A stretch of DNA of 64,000 bases from JAVBMU01 sp031552185 (lineage in GTDB: Bacteria; Actinomycetota; Actinomycetes; Actinomycetales; Cellulomonadaceae), in contig JAVBMU010000006.1 of assembly GCA_031552185.1 (NCBI GenBank), positions 1-64,000 of the forward strand, given 5' to 3'. The notes under the pieces were generated by a model. That model was not told where the DNA came from, searched no databases, and saw only the letters and a list, made by a program, of their open reading frames with translations. Positions 33,772 to 42,507 of the stretch are shown here, one piece after another (position 1 is the stretch's first letter; each line of letters begins with the position of its first letter). Position numbers and translations under genes: made by a program.

Positions 33772-34406
33772 TGTTTACCGGAATTGTCGAGGAGACCGGC
33801 CGGGTCCGCGCCATCGACCTGGCCGGCCGCGCGGACGCCGTCCTCACCATCGAGGGCGCGACCGTGACGTCGGACGCCCGGCCCGGCGACTCGATCGCCG
33901 TCGACGGCGTCTGCCTCACCGTGACCTCCCTGACCGGTGACGGCGCCTTCACCGCGGACGTCATGCCGGAGACGCTGCGCCGCACGACGCTCGGGGACCT
34001 GCGCCCGGGGGAGCGGGTCAACCTCGAGCGCGCGCTCGCGGCCGCGGGGCGGTTCGGCGGGCACATTGTGCAGGGACACGTCGACGGCGTCGCGACCCTG
34101 CTCAGCCGCTCGCCCGGGCACCGCTGGGACGAGTTGCGCTTCGACCTACCGACGCGGATCGCCCGGTACGTGGCGGAGAAGGGCTCGATCGCGTTGGGCG
34201 GCGTGTCCCTCACCGTGGCCGGGGTGGACGACGGCGAATTCGTCGTCTGCCTGATCCCGACCACGCTCGCGGCGACGACCCTGGGCGGGCTGGTCTCCGG
34301 TGATCGCGTGAATGTGGAGGTGGACGTGTTGGCCAAGTACGTCGAACGGTTACTGGGGACATCGCGCGGGGCCGATGCGGACCGCCGGGCGGAGGTGCTC
34401 CGGTGA
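33771..34406 (+). CDS. ribE: riboflavin synthase alpha chain
   Basis: The 211-residue product catalyses dismutation of two lumazines to riboflavin. It shows the N-terminal signature MFTGIVEETG and the two lumazine-binding domains, each with a SIAVDGVCLTV or SIALGGVSLTV strand (near 42 and 139) and GHIVQGHVDG near 96. Its start overlaps the ribD stop by one base (TGATG). Confidence 0.93.
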   Translation: MFTGIVEETGRVRAIDLAGRADAVLTIEGATVTSDARPGDSIAVDGVCLTVTSLTGDGAFTADVMPETLRRTTLGDLRPGERVNLERALAAAGRFGGHIVQGHVDGVATLLSRSPGHRWDELRFDLPTRIARYVAEKGSIALGGVSLTVAGVDDGEFVVCLIPTTLAATTLGGLVSGDRVNVEVDVLAKYVERLLGTSRGADADRRAEVLR

Positions 34407-35764
34407 GCGCGGCGACCCTGGACGCTCGGGTGGCGCGGGCGCTGGCCGAACTCGCGGCCGGTCGGCCGGTGCTGGTGGCGGATTCGCACGACCGGGAGAA
34501 TGAGGTCGACGTCGTGCTGGCCGGCCGGGGCGTGGATCCCGCCTGGGTGGCCTGGACGGTCCGGCACTCCTCGGGCTACCTGTGCGCGCCGATGCCGGCC
34601 GCGCGGGCCGACGCGCTGGGGCTCCCGCTCATGGTGCCCGACAACCAGGACCCGCGGCGGACGCAGTACACCGTCTCGGTCGATGCCGCGGTGGGCGTGT
34701 CGACCGGGATCAGCGCGGCCGACCGGGCCCGTACCGTGCAGGTGCTTGCCGATCCCGATGCCGGCCCGGCCGACCTGATCCGGCCTGGCCACGTGCTGCC
34801 GTTGCGGGCCGTGCCCGGGGGCGTGCTGAGCCGCGCCGGACATACCGAGGCCGGGGTGGACCTGGCTCGGCTCGCCGGGGTCGGCGACGTGGCCCTGATC
34901 GCGGAACTCGTCCGCGACGACGGCGAGATGATGCGCCGGGACGACGCCGTCCGGCTCGCGGCGAGGGAGGGCCTCGCCGAGCTGACGATCACCGAGTTGG
35001 TCGAATGGCGGTGCCGCCACGACGCTGGGCAGCCCGAGGTTGGGCAGCCCGAGGTTAGGCAGCCCGCCGACGTCGGGCCCGAGGATCCCGGGTCCGAGGA
35101 TCCCGGGTCCGAGGACCTCGGGTCCGGCGAGGCGCTGCCCGGGGCCGCCCGGGTGGAACGGATTGCCGAGGCCGCCCTCCCGACGCGCTTCGGGTCGTTC
35201 CGCATCGCTGGGTACCGCGATCAGGCGACCGGGGCCGAGCACGTCGCCCTGGTCCCCAAGGCGGCGCCGCTCGGCCCGCGTCCCGTGGTCCGGGTGCACT
35301 CGGAGTGCCTGACCGGCGACGCGCTCGGCTCGCTGCGCTGCGATTGCGGACCGCAACTGCGGGCGGCGCTCGCCCGCGTCGCCGCGCGCGGCGGGGCCGT
35401 GATCTATCTGGCCGGGCACGAAGGCCGGGGGATCGGGCTGGCGGCCAAGGTGGCCGCCTACGCCTTGCAGGACGCGGGCCTCGACACCGTGCGCGCCAAC
35501 GTCGAACTCGGCCTGCCCATCGACGCGCGCGAGTACGGCGCGGCCGCCGCCATCCTGGCCGACCTCGGCCTCGGCCCGGTCACGCTGCTCACGAACAACC
35601 CCGAGAAGGCGCTCGGCCTGCGCCGCGCCGGGGCCGAGGTGGCCGCGACGGAGCCGCTCGAGGTGGGGCACGGTCCGCACAACCACACGTACCTGATGAC
35701 CAAGAAGACGGCGATGGGCCACACCCTGGATCTCGCCCGGACGTTCGAGGAGGCACGCGCATGA
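34403..35764 (+). CDS. ribBA: RibBA: DHBP synthase / GTP cyclohydrolase II
   Basis: The 453-residue protein supplies both substrates of the riboflavin pathway. The DHBP synthase domain (1-205) has RPGHVLPLRA and GHTEAGVDL, but its acidic loop reads SHDRENEVD where most enzymes have DEDRENEGD; the RENE glutamates are kept. The cyclohydrolase II domain (about 245-450) has the zinc cysteines in SECLTGDALGSLRCDCG and GHEGRGIGL. The linker is built from two 15-bp tandem repeats, GQPEV-type and EDPGS-type (35027-35125). It begins at GTG 34403 overlapping ribE. Confidence 0.92.
   Translation: MSAATLDARVARALAELAAGRPVLVADSHDRENEVDVVLAGRGVDPAWVAWTVRHSSGYLCAPMPAARADALGLPLMVPDNQDPRRTQYTVSVDAAVGVSTGISAADRARTVQVLADPDAGPADLIRPGHVLPLRAVPGGVLSRAGHTEAGVDLARLAGVGDVALIAELVRDDGEMMRRDDAVRLAAREGLAELTITELVEWRCRHDAGQPEVGQPEVRQPADVGPEDPGSEDPGSEDLGSGEALPGAARVERIAEAALPTRFGSFRIAGYRDQATGAEHVALVPKAAPLGPRPVVRVHSECLTGDALGSLRCDCGPQLRAALARVAARGGAVIYLAGHEGRGIGLAAKVAAYALQDAGLDTVRANVELGLPIDAREYGAAAAILADLGLGPVTLLTNNPEKALGLRRAGAEVAATEPLEVGHGPHNHTYLMTKKTAMGHTLDLARTFEEARA
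35027..35125 (+). repeat. two 15-bp tandem repeats in the RibBA linker
   Basis: GGGCAGCCCGAGGTT occurs twice with a third diverged copy (35027-35071), and GAGGATCCCGGGTCC occurs twice with a third diverged copy (35081-35125). Both keep the reading frame and expand the inter-domain linker. Confidence 0.85.
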
Positions 35765-36225
35765 GTGGCGCTGGAGCACCGCAGGTCCACCCGGACGGCC
35801 ATGGCCTGCGGGTCGTGCTGGTCGCGGCGAGTTGGCACGAGCAGGTGATGGCCGGGCTGTTGGCCGGGGCGCGGCGCGCGCTCGCCGAGGCGGGGGTCGC
35901 CGACGTGCGCGAGATCCGCGTGCCGGGCTCATTCGAGTTGTCGGTGGCCGCCGCCCGCGCGGCGGCGAGCGCCGACGCCGTGGTTGCCCTCGGCGTCGTG
36001 ATCCGCGGCGGGACGCCGCACTTCGACTACGTGTGCTCCGCCGCCACGACCGGCCTCACCGAGGTGAGCGTGCGCACCGGCGTCCCAGTCGGCTTCGGCG
36101 TGCTGACCTGTGACGACGAGGCGCAGGCACTGGATCGGGCCGGGTTGCCGGGCTCGACGGAGGACAAGGGCGCGGAGGCCGCCGCAGCGGCCATCGCGAC
36201 GGCGGTCGCGCTGCGCGAGTTCTAG
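35761..36225 (+). CDS. ribH: 6,7-dimethyl-8-ribityllumazine synthase
   Basis: The 154-residue product has VPGSFELSVAA (near 58), GVVIRGGTPHFDYV with the conserved His (near 80) and the late NxxDALG-equivalent region as TCDDEAQALDRAG. It condenses the dihydroxybutanone phosphate and pyrimidine from RibBA/RibD. Its ATG overlaps the ribBA stop and closes the riboflavin operon. Confidence 0.93.
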   Translation: MSGAGAPQVHPDGHGLRVVLVAASWHEQVMAGLLAGARRALAEAGVADVREIRVPGSFELSVAAARAAASADAVVALGVVIRGGTPHFDYVCSAATTGLTEVSVRTGVPVGFGVLTCDDEAQALDRAGLPGSTEDKGAEAAAAAIATAVALREF

Positions 36226-36704
36226 CGAGGGCCTTGCCCGGCCCGCGCCCGCTGGTCGAACGAACCATCGACCGGCCCCTGGCCGGCGCGCAGGTTCTCC
36301 GTTTCGGCGCATTCATGATGCCGGCATCAGCCTGAGCGGGTGTCGGCCAGGGTCATGGTCCCGGTCGCGGCGGGCGGGTACAGGGCCGGTGGGGGCCGGT
36401 CGCCCGCTACAACCGGCAGTTGCGGGACCTGATCGTGGCCGGCAGGGCGCGGCCGTCCTTCATCGTTTCGCACCACCTCCCGCTCGACGACGCGCCGGGC
36501 GCGTCTGCGCACTTCGACGCCCGCGACGACGGCTGGACCAAGGTGTTGCTGCGGCCCGCGGCCTGACCCCGCGCCCGTGCGCGGCGGCGAATTCACCCGA
36601 CGCGCGGGCGGCCGGCCGGGGTCGGATCCTCGTCCCGGCGCCCGCAGCCCGGTACGTTGCCGGGTGGCGGGCAACTCGCCGCACGTCACGAAGGGGTTCG
36701 GAAC
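36226..36704. other. 479-bp region with decayed gene remnant
   Basis: No intact gene is present between ribH and the small protein at 36705. The middle (36372-36566) keeps the C-terminal end of a zinc alcohol dehydrogenase, described separately. The remaining parts show no recognisable feature. Confidence 0.5.
36372..36566 (+). pseudogene. C-terminal remnant of a zinc-dependent alcohol/formaldehyde dehydrogenase
   Basis: The frame ending at the TGA of 36564-36566 reads ARYNRQLRDLIVAGRARPSF, then IVSHHLPLD and HFDARDDGWTKVLLRP. This is the conserved C-terminus of glutathione-independent formaldehyde-dehydrogenase-type zinc alcohol dehydrogenases. About 58 residues of a roughly 390-residue family remain, and nothing upstream continues the domain, so an ancestral gene was deleted when or before this junction formed. 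Confidence 0.7.
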
Positions 36705-36917
36705 ATGAGCGAACATGAAGGTGGCCTGGGCGGCCTGGGCGGTCTCCTTGACAAGGCCAAGGGCCTGGTGACTCCCGAGAACATCGACAAGGCCAAGGAA
36801 CTGGCGACCGACGAACGCATCGACCAGGCCGCGGCGGCGATCGAGAAGGTCACTCCCGACGCCGTGGACAGCAAGGTCCGGATGCTCGCCGAGAAGGCCA
36901 AGGAACTCAACGACTGA
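36705..36917 (+). CDS. small amphipathic helical protein (possible MT0933-like antitoxin family)
   Basis: The 70-residue product starts at ATG 36705 behind a weak AAGGGG. It repeats DKAKGL/DKAKEL and is highly charged with Ala-rich helices, similar in style to the small actinobacterial proteins of the MT0933-antitoxin or LEA-like type. No partner toxin gene is adjacent. A strong terminator follows 41 bp after the stop, which supports an expressed gene. Family assignment is tentative. Confidence 0.5.
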   Translation: MSEHEGGLGGLGGLLDKAKGLVTPENIDKAKELATDERIDQAAAAIEKVTPDAVDSKVRMLAEKAKELND

Positions 36918-36958
36918 AATACGGTGGAGTACGCACTCCGCCCAGTCGGTACCATCGA

Positions 36959-36986
36959 GGGGCGCCGTCGCCGACGGCGCCCCTTT
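36959..36986 (+). terminator. intrinsic terminator before thrS
   Basis: GGGGCGCCGTC and GACGGCGCCCC form an 11-bp perfect stem with a three-base loop (36959-36983), followed by TTT. Confidence 0.8.
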
Positions 36987-37066
36987 CGGTCCCCGGGTAC
37001 CAATCGGGGCCGGAGGTACACCCATCCGGCGCCCCGGTGCGCCGAATTCCCCAGGAGCGCGTCATC

Positions 37067-39079
37067 GTGCCTGACCTCGCATCGTCACCCGTATCGATCG
37101 TCGTCGACCGCCAACCGGCTTCGGTCGAGGCGGGGACCACGGGTACCACCTTGTTCGCCGATCGCCGCGACGTCGTCGTGATGCGCGTGAACGGGACGCT
37201 GCGGGACCTGACGGCGACGCTCGCCGCCGGGGACGAGGTCGAGGCCGTGACCATCGGCTCGCCGGACGGCCTGGCTGTGCTGCGGCACTCCGCGGCGCAC
37301 GTCCTGGCGCAGGCGGTGCAGAAGGTCAACCCGGACGCGCGGCTCGGCATCGGCCCACCGATCACCGACGGGTTCTACTACGACTTCGACGTAGCTACGC
37401 CGTTCACTCCCGAGGATCTCAAGGCGCTCGAGAAGGAGATGGCCCGGATCGTCAAGGAGGGGCAGACCTTCCGCCGGCGGGTGGTCGGCGAGGACGAGGC
37501 TCGGGCCGAACTCGCCGCGGAGCCGTACAAGCTGGAGCTGATCGGGCTGAAGGGCGCCGCGAACGGCGAGGCCGACGCCGCCGTCGAGGTCGGGGCGGGC
37601 GAGCTGACGATCTACGAGAACGTGCGCCGCGACGGCACCGTGGCGTGGCGCGACCTGTGCCGCGGGCCGCACCTGCCGAGCACCCGGCCGATCGCCAACG
37701 CGTTCCAGTTGATGCGCTCGGCGGCGGCCTACTGGCGCGGCAGCGAGAAGAACCCTCAGTTGCAGCGGATCTACGGCACCGCCTGGCCCAGCAAGGACGA
37801 ACTGCGTGCCCACCTGGACCGGATCGCGGAGGCGGAGCGGCGCGACCACCGCCGGCTCGGCAACGAACTGGACCTGTTCTCCTTCCCGGAAGAGATCGGC
37901 TCCGGCCTGGCGGTCTTCCACCCCAAGGGCGGCATCATCCGGATGGAGATGGAGGAGTACTCGCGGCGCCGGCACGTCGAGGCGGGGTACTCCTTCGTGA
38001 ACACGCCGCACATCACCAAGGCGCGGCTGTTCGAGACCTCCAAGCACTTGGAGTGGTACGCGGACGGCATGTACCCGCCGATGAAGCTCGACGCGGAATA
38101 CCACGAGGACGGCACCGTCCGGCGCGAGGGACAGGACTACTACCTCAAGCCGATGAACTGCCCGATGCACAATCTCGTGTACTCGGCCCGCGGCCGCTCC
38201 TACCGGGAGCTGCCGATGCGGCTGTTCGAGTTCGGGACGGTGTACCGATACGAGAAGTCCGGCGTCGTGCACGGCATGACCCGGGCCCGCGGGTTCACCC
38301 AGGACGACGCGCACATCTACACCACCCGCGAGCAGATGCATGAGGAGCTTGCCTCGCTGCTCACCTTCGTGCTGGACCTGCTGCGCGACTACGGTCTGAG
38401 CGACTTCTACCTGGAACTGTCCACCCGGGATCCGGAGAAGTCGGTCGGCGACGACGCCACCTGGGCGGAGGCGACGGCCACGCTCCGGGAGGTGGCCGAG
38501 GCCTCGGGGCTGAAACTGGCCGACGACCCGGGCGGAGCCGCGTTCTACGGTCCGAAGATCTCGGTTCAGGCGATGGATGCGATCGGCCGGACCTGGCAGC
38601 TCTCGACGATCCAGCTCGACTTCTTCGAGCCGGAGCTGTTCGAGCTGGAGTACACCGCGGCGGACGGCAGCCGGCAGCGGCCCGTGATGATCCACCGCGC
38701 GTTGTTCGGGTCGTTCGAACGGTTCTTCGCCATCCTGGTCGAGCACTATGCCGGGGCCTTCCCGGCCTGGCTGGCGCCGGTCCAGGTGCTCGCCATCCCC
38801 GTCGCGGAGGCCTTCGACGACTACCTGGCCGACGTCGTCGACCGGCTGCGCAAGCGCGGCGTGCGGGCGGAGGTGGACCGGTCGGACGACCGGTTCGGCA
38901 AGAAGATCCGCAACGCCGCCGCGCAGAAGATCCCCTTCGTCCTCATCGCGGGGGGGGAGGACGCGGCGGCCGGCGCGGTGTCCTTCCGGTACCGGGACGG
39001 TCGGCAGGACAACGGCGTGCCGATCGACGCGGCGATCGACCGGATCGTCGCGGCGATCCGCGACCGGGCGCAGGTGTGA
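37067..39079 (+). CDS. thrS: threonyl-tRNA synthetase
   Basis: The 670-residue enzyme starts at GTG 37067, 9 nt after AGGAG. It has the N-terminal TGS domain (1-65), the editing domain with HSAAHVLAQAVQ near 77 and a later C-x3-H as CRGPH near 200, class II motifs in the core (motif 2 TVYRYEKSGVVHGMTRARGF near 390) and a C-terminal anticodon-binding domain from about 555 (VQVLAIPVAEAF). It is followed after a short gap by the HIT gene, as in mycobacteria. Confidence 0.95.
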   Translation: MPDLASSPVSIVVDRQPASVEAGTTGTTLFADRRDVVVMRVNGTLRDLTATLAAGDEVEAVTIGSPDGLAVLRHSAAHVLAQAVQKVNPDARLGIGPPITDGFYYDFDVATPFTPEDLKALEKEMARIVKEGQTFRRRVVGEDEARAELAAEPYKLELIGLKGAANGEADAAVEVGAGELTIYENVRRDGTVAWRDLCRGPHLPSTRPIANAFQLMRSAAAYWRGSEKNPQLQRIYGTAWPSKDELRAHLDRIAEAERRDHRRLGNELDLFSFPEEIGSGLAVFHPKGGIIRMEMEEYSRRRHVEAGYSFVNTPHITKARLFETSKHLEWYADGMYPPMKLDAEYHEDGTVRREGQDYYLKPMNCPMHNLVYSARGRSYRELPMRLFEFGTVYRYEKSGVVHGMTRARGFTQDDAHIYTTREQMHEELASLLTFVLDLLRDYGLSDFYLELSTRDPEKSVGDDATWAEATATLREVAEASGLKLADDPGGAAFYGPKISVQAMDAIGRTWQLSTIQLDFFEPELFELEYTAADGSRQRPVMIHRALFGSFERFFAILVEHYAGAFPAWLAPVQVLAIPVAEAFDDYLADVVDRLRKRGVRAEVDRSDDRFGKKIRNAAAQKIPFVLIAGGEDAAAGAVSFRYRDGRQDNGVPIDAAIDRIVAAIRDRAQV

Positions 39080-39086
39080 GGCGTCG

Positions 39087-39656
39087 GTGACGAGCGAATC
39101 GGCGGGCGAGTCCGCGGCGGACCATCCGGCCGTCGACGACGGTCTGGAGCGGCTGTGGACGCCGCACCGGATGGTGTATATCGGCGGCCAGGACAAGCCG
39201 GCGGACAGCAGCGTCGGGCAGTGTCCGTTTTGCCGCGTCCCGGGCGGGAGCGACACCGACGGGCTGATCGTCGCGCGCGGCCGGACGTGCTTTGCGGTGC
39301 TGAATCTCTATCCGTACAACCCGGGACACCTCATGCTGGTGCCGTACCGGCACGTCTCGGAGTATCCCGAGTTGACGGGTGCCGAGACGGACGAGTTGTC
39401 CCGGCTGACCCAGACGGCGATCCGCGTGTTGCGCGCGGTCTCCGCGCCGCACGGATTCAATCTGGGCCTGAACCAGGGCGCTGTCGCGGGGGCCGGGATC
39501 GCCGCCCACCTGCACCAGCACGTGGTGCCGCGGTGGTCCGGCGACTCGAACTTTCTGCCGATCGTGGCGCAGACCAAGGCGGTGCCGGAATTGCTGTCGC
39601 AGACCAGGGCCAAACTCGCCGCCGCGTGGCCGGCCCCCGATCCCGAGGACATCTGA
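39087..39656 (+). CDS. HIT-family protein (Ap4A phosphorylase-like)
   Basis: The 189-residue product starts at GTG 39087. It contains CPFC near 47, NLYPYNPGHLMLVPYRH near 72 and the histidine triad HLHQHVVPRW near 140. The mycobacterial protein in the same position between thrS and pgsA is a diadenosine tetraphosphate phosphorylase, which makes the same role likely here. Its stop overlaps the pgsA start by one base. Confidence 0.85.
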   Translation: MTSESAGESAADHPAVDDGLERLWTPHRMVYIGGQDKPADSSVGQCPFCRVPGGSDTDGLIVARGRTCFAVLNLYPYNPGHLMLVPYRHVSEYPELTGAETDELSRLTQTAIRVLRAVSAPHGFNLGLNQGAVAGAGIAAHLHQHVVPRWSGDSNFLPIVAQTKAVPELLSQTRAKLAAAWPAPDPEDI

Positions 39657-40342
39657 TGTTCGGAAAGCTGCGGTGGCTCACCACGCGGCTGTTCACCCCG
39701 CTCGCCGCGCTGCTGCTCCGGCTGGGGGTCAGCCCGGACGTGGTGACGGTGGTCGGCACGCTCGGCGTCGTCGTCGGCTCGCTGTGGCTCTTCCCCACGG
39801 GGCACCTGTTCGCGGGGACCATGGTGATCGCGGTCTTCGCGTTCTCGGACGTCCTGGACGGAACGATGGCGCGCCGCTCGGGTCGATCCGGGCCGTGGGG
39901 CGCGTTCCTCGACTCCACGCTGGACCGCATCGCCGACGCCGCGATCTTCGCCGGGTTGACGCTGTACTTCGTCCGCGGCGAGACCTTCGGGCTCAGCGAC
40001 CGACTCGCCACGATCGGAATCGTGGCGGGAATCGGCGCCCTGGCGTTCGGCGCCATCGTCCCCTATGCCCGGGCCCGGGCGGAGGGAATCGGAATGACCG
40101 CCCAGGTCGGCATCGCGGAGCGGGCGGACCGGCTGGTGCTTGCCCTCACCGCGGCCGGGCTGGTGGGGCTGGGCCTGCCCGACGTCGTGCTCGTCGTCGT
40201 GCTGGTGTTGCTGGCGGTGGCGTCGCTGGTCACGGTGGTGCAGCGGATGCTTGAGGTGCGCAAGCAGATCCTGGCACAGGCGGCTGGGCCGGCCGCGGGC
40301 GGGCCGGCCGCGGGTGGTTCGACGACGGAGGGGCAGGCGTAG
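39656..40342 (+). CDS. pgsA: phosphatidylinositol phosphate synthase
   Basis: The 228-residue membrane protein has about five to six membrane segments and the CDP-alcohol phosphotransferase motif as DVLDGTMARRSGRSGPWGAF followed by LDSTLDRIAD (near 62-90). In actinobacteria this gene makes PI-phosphate from CDP-diacylglycerol and inositol phosphate, the base of PIMs. The C-terminal tail carries a two-copy 15-bp repeat (40286-40315). It leads into the acyltransferase and pimA. Confidence 0.9.
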   Translation: MFGKLRWLTTRLFTPLAALLLRLGVSPDVVTVVGTLGVVVGSLWLFPTGHLFAGTMVIAVFAFSDVLDGTMARRSGRSGPWGAFLDSTLDRIADAAIFAGLTLYFVRGETFGLSDRLATIGIVAGIGALAFGAIVPYARARAEGIGMTAQVGIAERADRLVLALTAAGLVGLGLPDVVLVVVLVLLAVASLVTVVQRMLEVRKQILAQAAGPAAGGPAAGGSTTEGQA

Positions 40343-40345
40343 GGA

Positions 40346-41302
40346 GTGGGCATCGACCGGGGATTCGCTTTCGCCTGGCGGCACGCGCACCGCGTGCCCG
40401 AGCCGGTGTTGCGGGCCGGGTTCACCGCGGTCGCGGACATCGCCTGGGCGCTGCGTCGCGGCGGCGTCCGGCAACTGGAACGCAACCTCGCCAAGGTCCG
40501 TCCGGATGCGGACCGGCGCGCGCTGCGCACGCTGTCCCGGGCGGGCATGCGGTCCTACATGCGCTATTTCCGGGAGGCGTTCACGTTGCCCAGGGCCCGC
40601 CCGGAGCAGATCAGGGCCCGGGTCCGGTGCGAGACGTACGAGAATGTGTCGGCGCACCTGGACGGGCCGACCAGCCCGGTGCTGGCGCTCGGGCACCTGG
40701 GCAATTGGGACCTGGCGGGGGCCTATGCGACGCCGAATATCGCCCCCGTCCTGACGGTCGCCGAGCGCCTGGAGCCGGAGTCGCTGTTCCGGGACTTCGT
40801 GGCCTTCCGGGCGTCCCTCGGCATCGACATTCTCGCGGCGGGGGACCCGGACGTCTTTCGGACCCTGATCCGCGCCGCCGGGACGCCGGGGCGGCTGATC
40901 CCCTTGCTGGCCGATCGGGACCTGAGCGCTCGGGGCGTCGAGGTGGATCTGTTCGGCCACCGGGCCCGGGTCGCCGCCGGGCCGGCGGCGATCGCGGTGG
41001 CCACCGGCGCCCCGCTGCTGCCGACCGCGGTGTACTACGAGCGGCTCGACCGGACCCGCGGTCGGGCGGCGGGCACCACCTGGGGGATCGTGATGCGGTT
41101 CTATCCGCCGGTCCCCGTCCCCACCGAGTTGCCGCGCCGGGAACAGATCGCCGCGATGACGCAGGGCTGGGTGGATGTGCTGGCCGGGGCGATTGCCGAG
41201 CGTCCGCAGGACTGGCACATGTTGCAGAAGGTCTTCATCGAGGACCTGGATCCGGAGCGCTACGCGCGCACTGTCGAGACCGAGCGGGAGGCGGCGGCAT
41301 GA
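40346..41302 (+). CDS. phosphatidylinositol mannoside acyltransferase (PatA-like)
   Basis: The 318-residue product is a member of the HtrB/LpxL-related acyltransferases. The catalytic-type motif GHLGNWDLAG lies near 115, PLLADRDLSARG near 188 and a late QDWHMLQKVF near 290. In mycobacteria the gene between pgsA and pimA acylates the mannose of PIM1/PIM2 at the inner membrane. It starts at GTG 40346 and overlaps pimA by ATGA. Confidence 0.88.
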   Translation: MGIDRGFAFAWRHAHRVPEPVLRAGFTAVADIAWALRRGGVRQLERNLAKVRPDADRRALRTLSRAGMRSYMRYFREAFTLPRARPEQIRARVRCETYENVSAHLDGPTSPVLALGHLGNWDLAGAYATPNIAPVLTVAERLEPESLFRDFVAFRASLGIDILAAGDPDVFRTLIRAAGTPGRLIPLLADRDLSARGVEVDLFGHRARVAAGPAAIAVATGAPLLPTAVYYERLDRTRGRAAGTTWGIVMRFYPPVPVPTELPRREQIAAMTQGWVDVLAGAIAERPQDWHMLQKVFIEDLDPERYARTVETEREAAA

Positions 41303-42507
41303 GCCTGCGGGTGGGCATCGTCTGCCCCTACTCGTTCGACGTGCCCGGCGGGGTCCAGGCGCACGTGCGCGACCTCGCGGAGGAACTGATCGCCCGGGGG
41401 CACCACGTCTCCGTGCTCGGGCCGGCCGACGACGACACCCCCATCCCCGACTACTGCACCTCGGCCGGCCGCGCGGTGCCGGTCCGGTACAACGGGGCGG
41501 TGGCGCGGCTCACCTTCGGACCCGTCACCGCGGCGCGGACGCGGCGCTGGCTCGACGCCGGGGACTTCGACGTCCTGCACCTGCACGAGCCCGTCACCCC
41601 GTCGCTGAGCATGCTCGCCCTGTGGATCGCCCAGGCGCCGATCGTGGCGACCTTCCACACCGCCAATGCGCGGTCCCGGGCGATGCAGGTGGCGTACCCG
41701 TTGGTGCGGCAGAGCCTGGAGAAGATCGACGCGCGGATCGCGGTCTCCGAGGATGCGCGGCGCACGCTCATCGACCACGTGGGGGGCGACGCCGTCGTCA
41801 TCCCGAACGGTGTGAACGTCGCCGCCTACGCCGACGTCTGCCCCGACCCGCGGCGCCAGGGCACCGCGCAGGCGCCGACGATCGCCTTCCTCGGCCGCCT
41901 GGACGAGCCGCGCAAGGGCCTGCCGGTGCTCACCGACGCGATCCCGCGGATCCTGGCCGCGCTGCCGGAGGCCCGGTTCTTCATCGCCGGCCGCGGTGAC
42001 GCCGGCAAGGAGGAGGCCCTGGAGGCACTGGGGCCGCACGCGGCCTCGGTCGAGTTCCTGGGCGGCATCGACGACGCCGAGAAGGCGGCGCTGTTCAAGT
42101 CGGTCAACCTCTATATCGCACCGCAAACCGGGGGCGAGAGTTTCGGCATCGTGCTGGTCGAGGCGATGAGCGCCGGCGCCTGCGTGGTCGCGTCAGACCT
42201 GGGCGCCTTCCGCCGGGTGCTCGACGGCGGGGCGGCCGGCGCGCTGTTCCCGGTCGGGGACGGGGCGGCGCTGGCTCAGACCGTGCTCGCGTTGTGCGCG
42301 GACGCGCAGGCCCGGGCGGCCTACCGGGAGCACGCGGCCGGCTGGGTGCGCCAATTCGACTGGTCCACCGTGACGACCGAGATTCTCGCCGTCTACGAGA
42401 CCGTGCTCGCCGCGTCCGGGGCGAGACTCGCCGTGCCCGACGATCCGTCCCGGCTGGCCGGGCTGCGGCGTCGGCTCGGCCGTTCCGAGGAGGTCGGGCG
42501 CGCGTGA
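41299..42507 (+). CDS. pimA: phosphatidylinositol mannosyltransferase PimA
   Basis: The 402-residue GT4 enzyme has the N-terminal YSFDVPGGVQAHV, the membrane-interacting region around HEPVTPSLS, a second Rossmann domain beginning IAFLGRLDEPRKG near 196, and GGESFGIVLVEAMSAG near 276 with the conserved E-x7-E. It transfers the first mannose to phosphatidylinositol. Tight overlap with its neighbours shows one PIM operon. Confidence 0.92.
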   Translation: MSLRVGIVCPYSFDVPGGVQAHVRDLAEELIARGHHVSVLGPADDDTPIPDYCTSAGRAVPVRYNGAVARLTFGPVTAARTRRWLDAGDFDVLHLHEPVTPSLSMLALWIAQAPIVATFHTANARSRAMQVAYPLVRQSLEKIDARIAVSEDARRTLIDHVGGDAVVIPNGVNVAAYADVCPDPRRQGTAQAPTIAFLGRLDEPRKGLPVLTDAIPRILAALPEARFFIAGRGDAGKEEALEALGPHAASVEFLGGIDDAEKAALFKSVNLYIAPQTGGESFGIVLVEAMSAGACVVASDLGAFRRVLDGGAAGALFPVGDGAALAQTVLALCADAQARAAYREHAAGWVRQFDWSTVTTEILAVYETVLAASGARLAVPDDPSRLAGLRRRLGRSEEVGRA

